From CAYVTV01 sp964454295 (GTDB lineage: Bacteria > Bacteroidota > Bacteroidia > Bacteroidales > GCA-2748055), in NCBI GenBank assembly GCA_964454295.1, contig CAYVTV010000220.1, positions 1 to 6,986 of the forward strand: DNA of 6,986 nucleotides, in the 5' to 3' direction. Of the stretch, positions 6,174-6,986 are shown piece after piece. Position numbers and translations under genes: made by a program. Position 1 is the first letter of the stretch. Each line of letters begins with the position of its first letter. The notes beneath the pieces were generated by a model. The model searched no databases, was not told the origin of the DNA, and worked only from the letters and a program-made list of their open reading frames with translations.

Positions 6174-6986
6174 ATGGAAAATGTAATAAAAAGCAGAAGA
6201 GAATTTTTAAAGGAAGTAAGTGTGTTTGCAGGTGCCTCTGCACTGATATCTTCCGTATCATGGATGAAAGCTTTCGCCGGGGAAAATGGGCGTAATATTT
6301 CCCCGTCCGACAGGGTGAGAATAGGAATGGTGGGTGTTGGATCACGGGGAAGAGCTTTATTGTTAAATCTCCAGGCAGTGGATAATGTCGAGATCACAGC
6401 AGTATGTGATGATTACGAACCTAACTATCAGCAGGCAATTCAACTTGCCGGCGGAAAGGCCAGGGCTTTTTATGATTATCGTAAGATGCTTGACATGCAT
6501 GACATGGATGCAGTGGTGGTGGCTACTCCCTTACATGAACATGCGCATATTGTAATAGATTTTCTAAAAGCAGGATATCATGTTTTTTGCGAGAAAAGCA
6601 TGGCAAGGACAATGGAAGATTGTAAGCTTATGGCCGACACTCAAAGGGAGACTGGTAAGATATTGCAGATAGGCCATCAGCGTTTGTTTAATCCTGTTTA
6701 TCTTGCAGCCCTGGAACGTATTCAGGCCGGGGAAATTGGTCAGATTGTCCAGATACGGGCATATTGGCACAGGAACAATAACTGGAGACGCGCAGTGAAA
6801 GATCCTGCACTGGAACATAAACTGAACTGGCGGTTGTATAATGAATATTCCGGAGGGCTTATGACGGAACTGGGTGCTCATCAGTTGCAGGTTGCCAACT
6901 GGTTCCTTGATAAAATACCCACCCGGGTTATGGGTTCAGGAGGTATCGTTTTCTGGAAGGATGGCAGAGAGGTGTACGATCATGTT
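6174..6986 (+). CDS. Tat-exported Gfo/Idh/MocA family oxidoreductase, N-terminal 271 residues (3' end outside window)
   Basis: This is the start of an NAD(P)-dependent sugar oxidoreductase of the Gfo/Idh/MocA family. The frame runs open from ATG 6174 to the window end. SRREFLK (7-13) is a near-ideal twin-arginine motif, followed by a hydrophobic stretch and AFA (33-35), where cleavage is likely; Tat export suits a protein folded with its cofactor in the cytoplasm. The Rossmann fold shows VRIGMVGVGSRG (48-59), VCDDY (77-81) and VVVATPLHEH (114-123). The usual EKP motif reads EKS here (140-142). The second domain contains GGLMTELGAHQLQVANW (227-243), with His236 in the place of the family's catalytic His. 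Exported members act on glycosides in Bacteroidota, including as GH109-type hydrolases and in 3-keto-glycoside pathways; which applies cannot be read. It starts 11 bp after the glycosidase-like gene, suggesting one transcript. Confidence 0.88.
   Translation, partial: MENVIKSRREFLKEVSVFAGASALISSVSWMKAFAGENGRNISPSDRVRIGMVGVGSRGRALLLNLQAVDNVEITAVCDDYEPNYQQAIQLAGGKARAFYDYRKMLDMHDMDAVVVATPLHEHAHIVIDFLKAGYHVFCEKSMARTMEDCKLMADTQRETGKILQIGHQRLFNPVYLAALERIQAGEIGQIVQIRAYWHRNNNWRRAVKDPALEHKLNWRLYNEYSGGLMTELGAHQLQVANWFLDKIPTRVMGSGGIVFWKDGREVYDHV

Noticed and set aside
6137..6397. Minus-strand open frame of 86 residues
   Set aside because: It overlaps the end of the glycosidase-like gene and the Tat signal region of the oxidoreductase in antisense; no independent support.
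6564..6881. Minus-strand open frame of 105 residues
   Set aside because: It lies wholly opposite the well-supported Gfo/Idh/MocA gene, shows no recognisable motif and is most simply a shadow of that gene.

Overview
The window looks like part of a polysaccharide-degradation locus from a member of the Bacteroidota. The grounds are an AT-leaning base composition, start codons that mostly lack Shine-Dalgarno sequences, a run of exported carbohydrate-active proteins, a sulfatase tail of the type common in marine and gut Bacteroidota, and a Tat-exported Gfo/Idh/MocA oxidoreductase. No marker gene is present, so the order or genus cannot be fixed. All genes lie on the + strand.

Layout: (1) 1-297 is the C-terminal end of a sulfatase, cut by the window start. 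(2) 298-446 is a gap holding a 10-bp direct repeat spaced exactly 20 bp, then an unusually perfect AGGAGG ribosome binding site. (3) 447-2267 and 2488-4302 are two tandem paralogous exported proteins of about 605 residues. They look like (alpha/alpha) toroid plus beta-sandwich polysaccharide lyases of the heparinase II/III type, but I cannot assign a family. (4) The gap between them carries a 138-bp MITE-like element with perfect 16-bp inverted ends, a CTTA duplication on each side, and an internal 8-bp tandem repeat. (5) 4303-4437 is a gap with a 21-bp tandem repeat rich in GTCAC words; a 12-bp inverted copy of part of it overlaps the stop codon of the preceding gene. (6) 4438-6162 is an exported TIM-barrel glycosidase-like protein with weak resemblance to alpha-glucuronidases. 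(7) 6174 to the window end is the N-terminal 271 residues of a Tat-exported Gfo/Idh/MocA oxidoreductase.

Working model (inference): the proteins act in the periplasm or at the cell surface on a sulfated, probably uronic-acid-containing glycan. The sulfatase removes sulfate, the paired lyase-like proteins cut the chain, and the glycosidase-like protein and the oxidoreductase process the products. No SusC/SusD pair, sensor or transporter is visible here. The most interesting points are the unassigned paralog pair, in which a conserved-looking Asp is Ala in the second copy, the MITE-like insertion between the copies, and the GTCAC repeat element.
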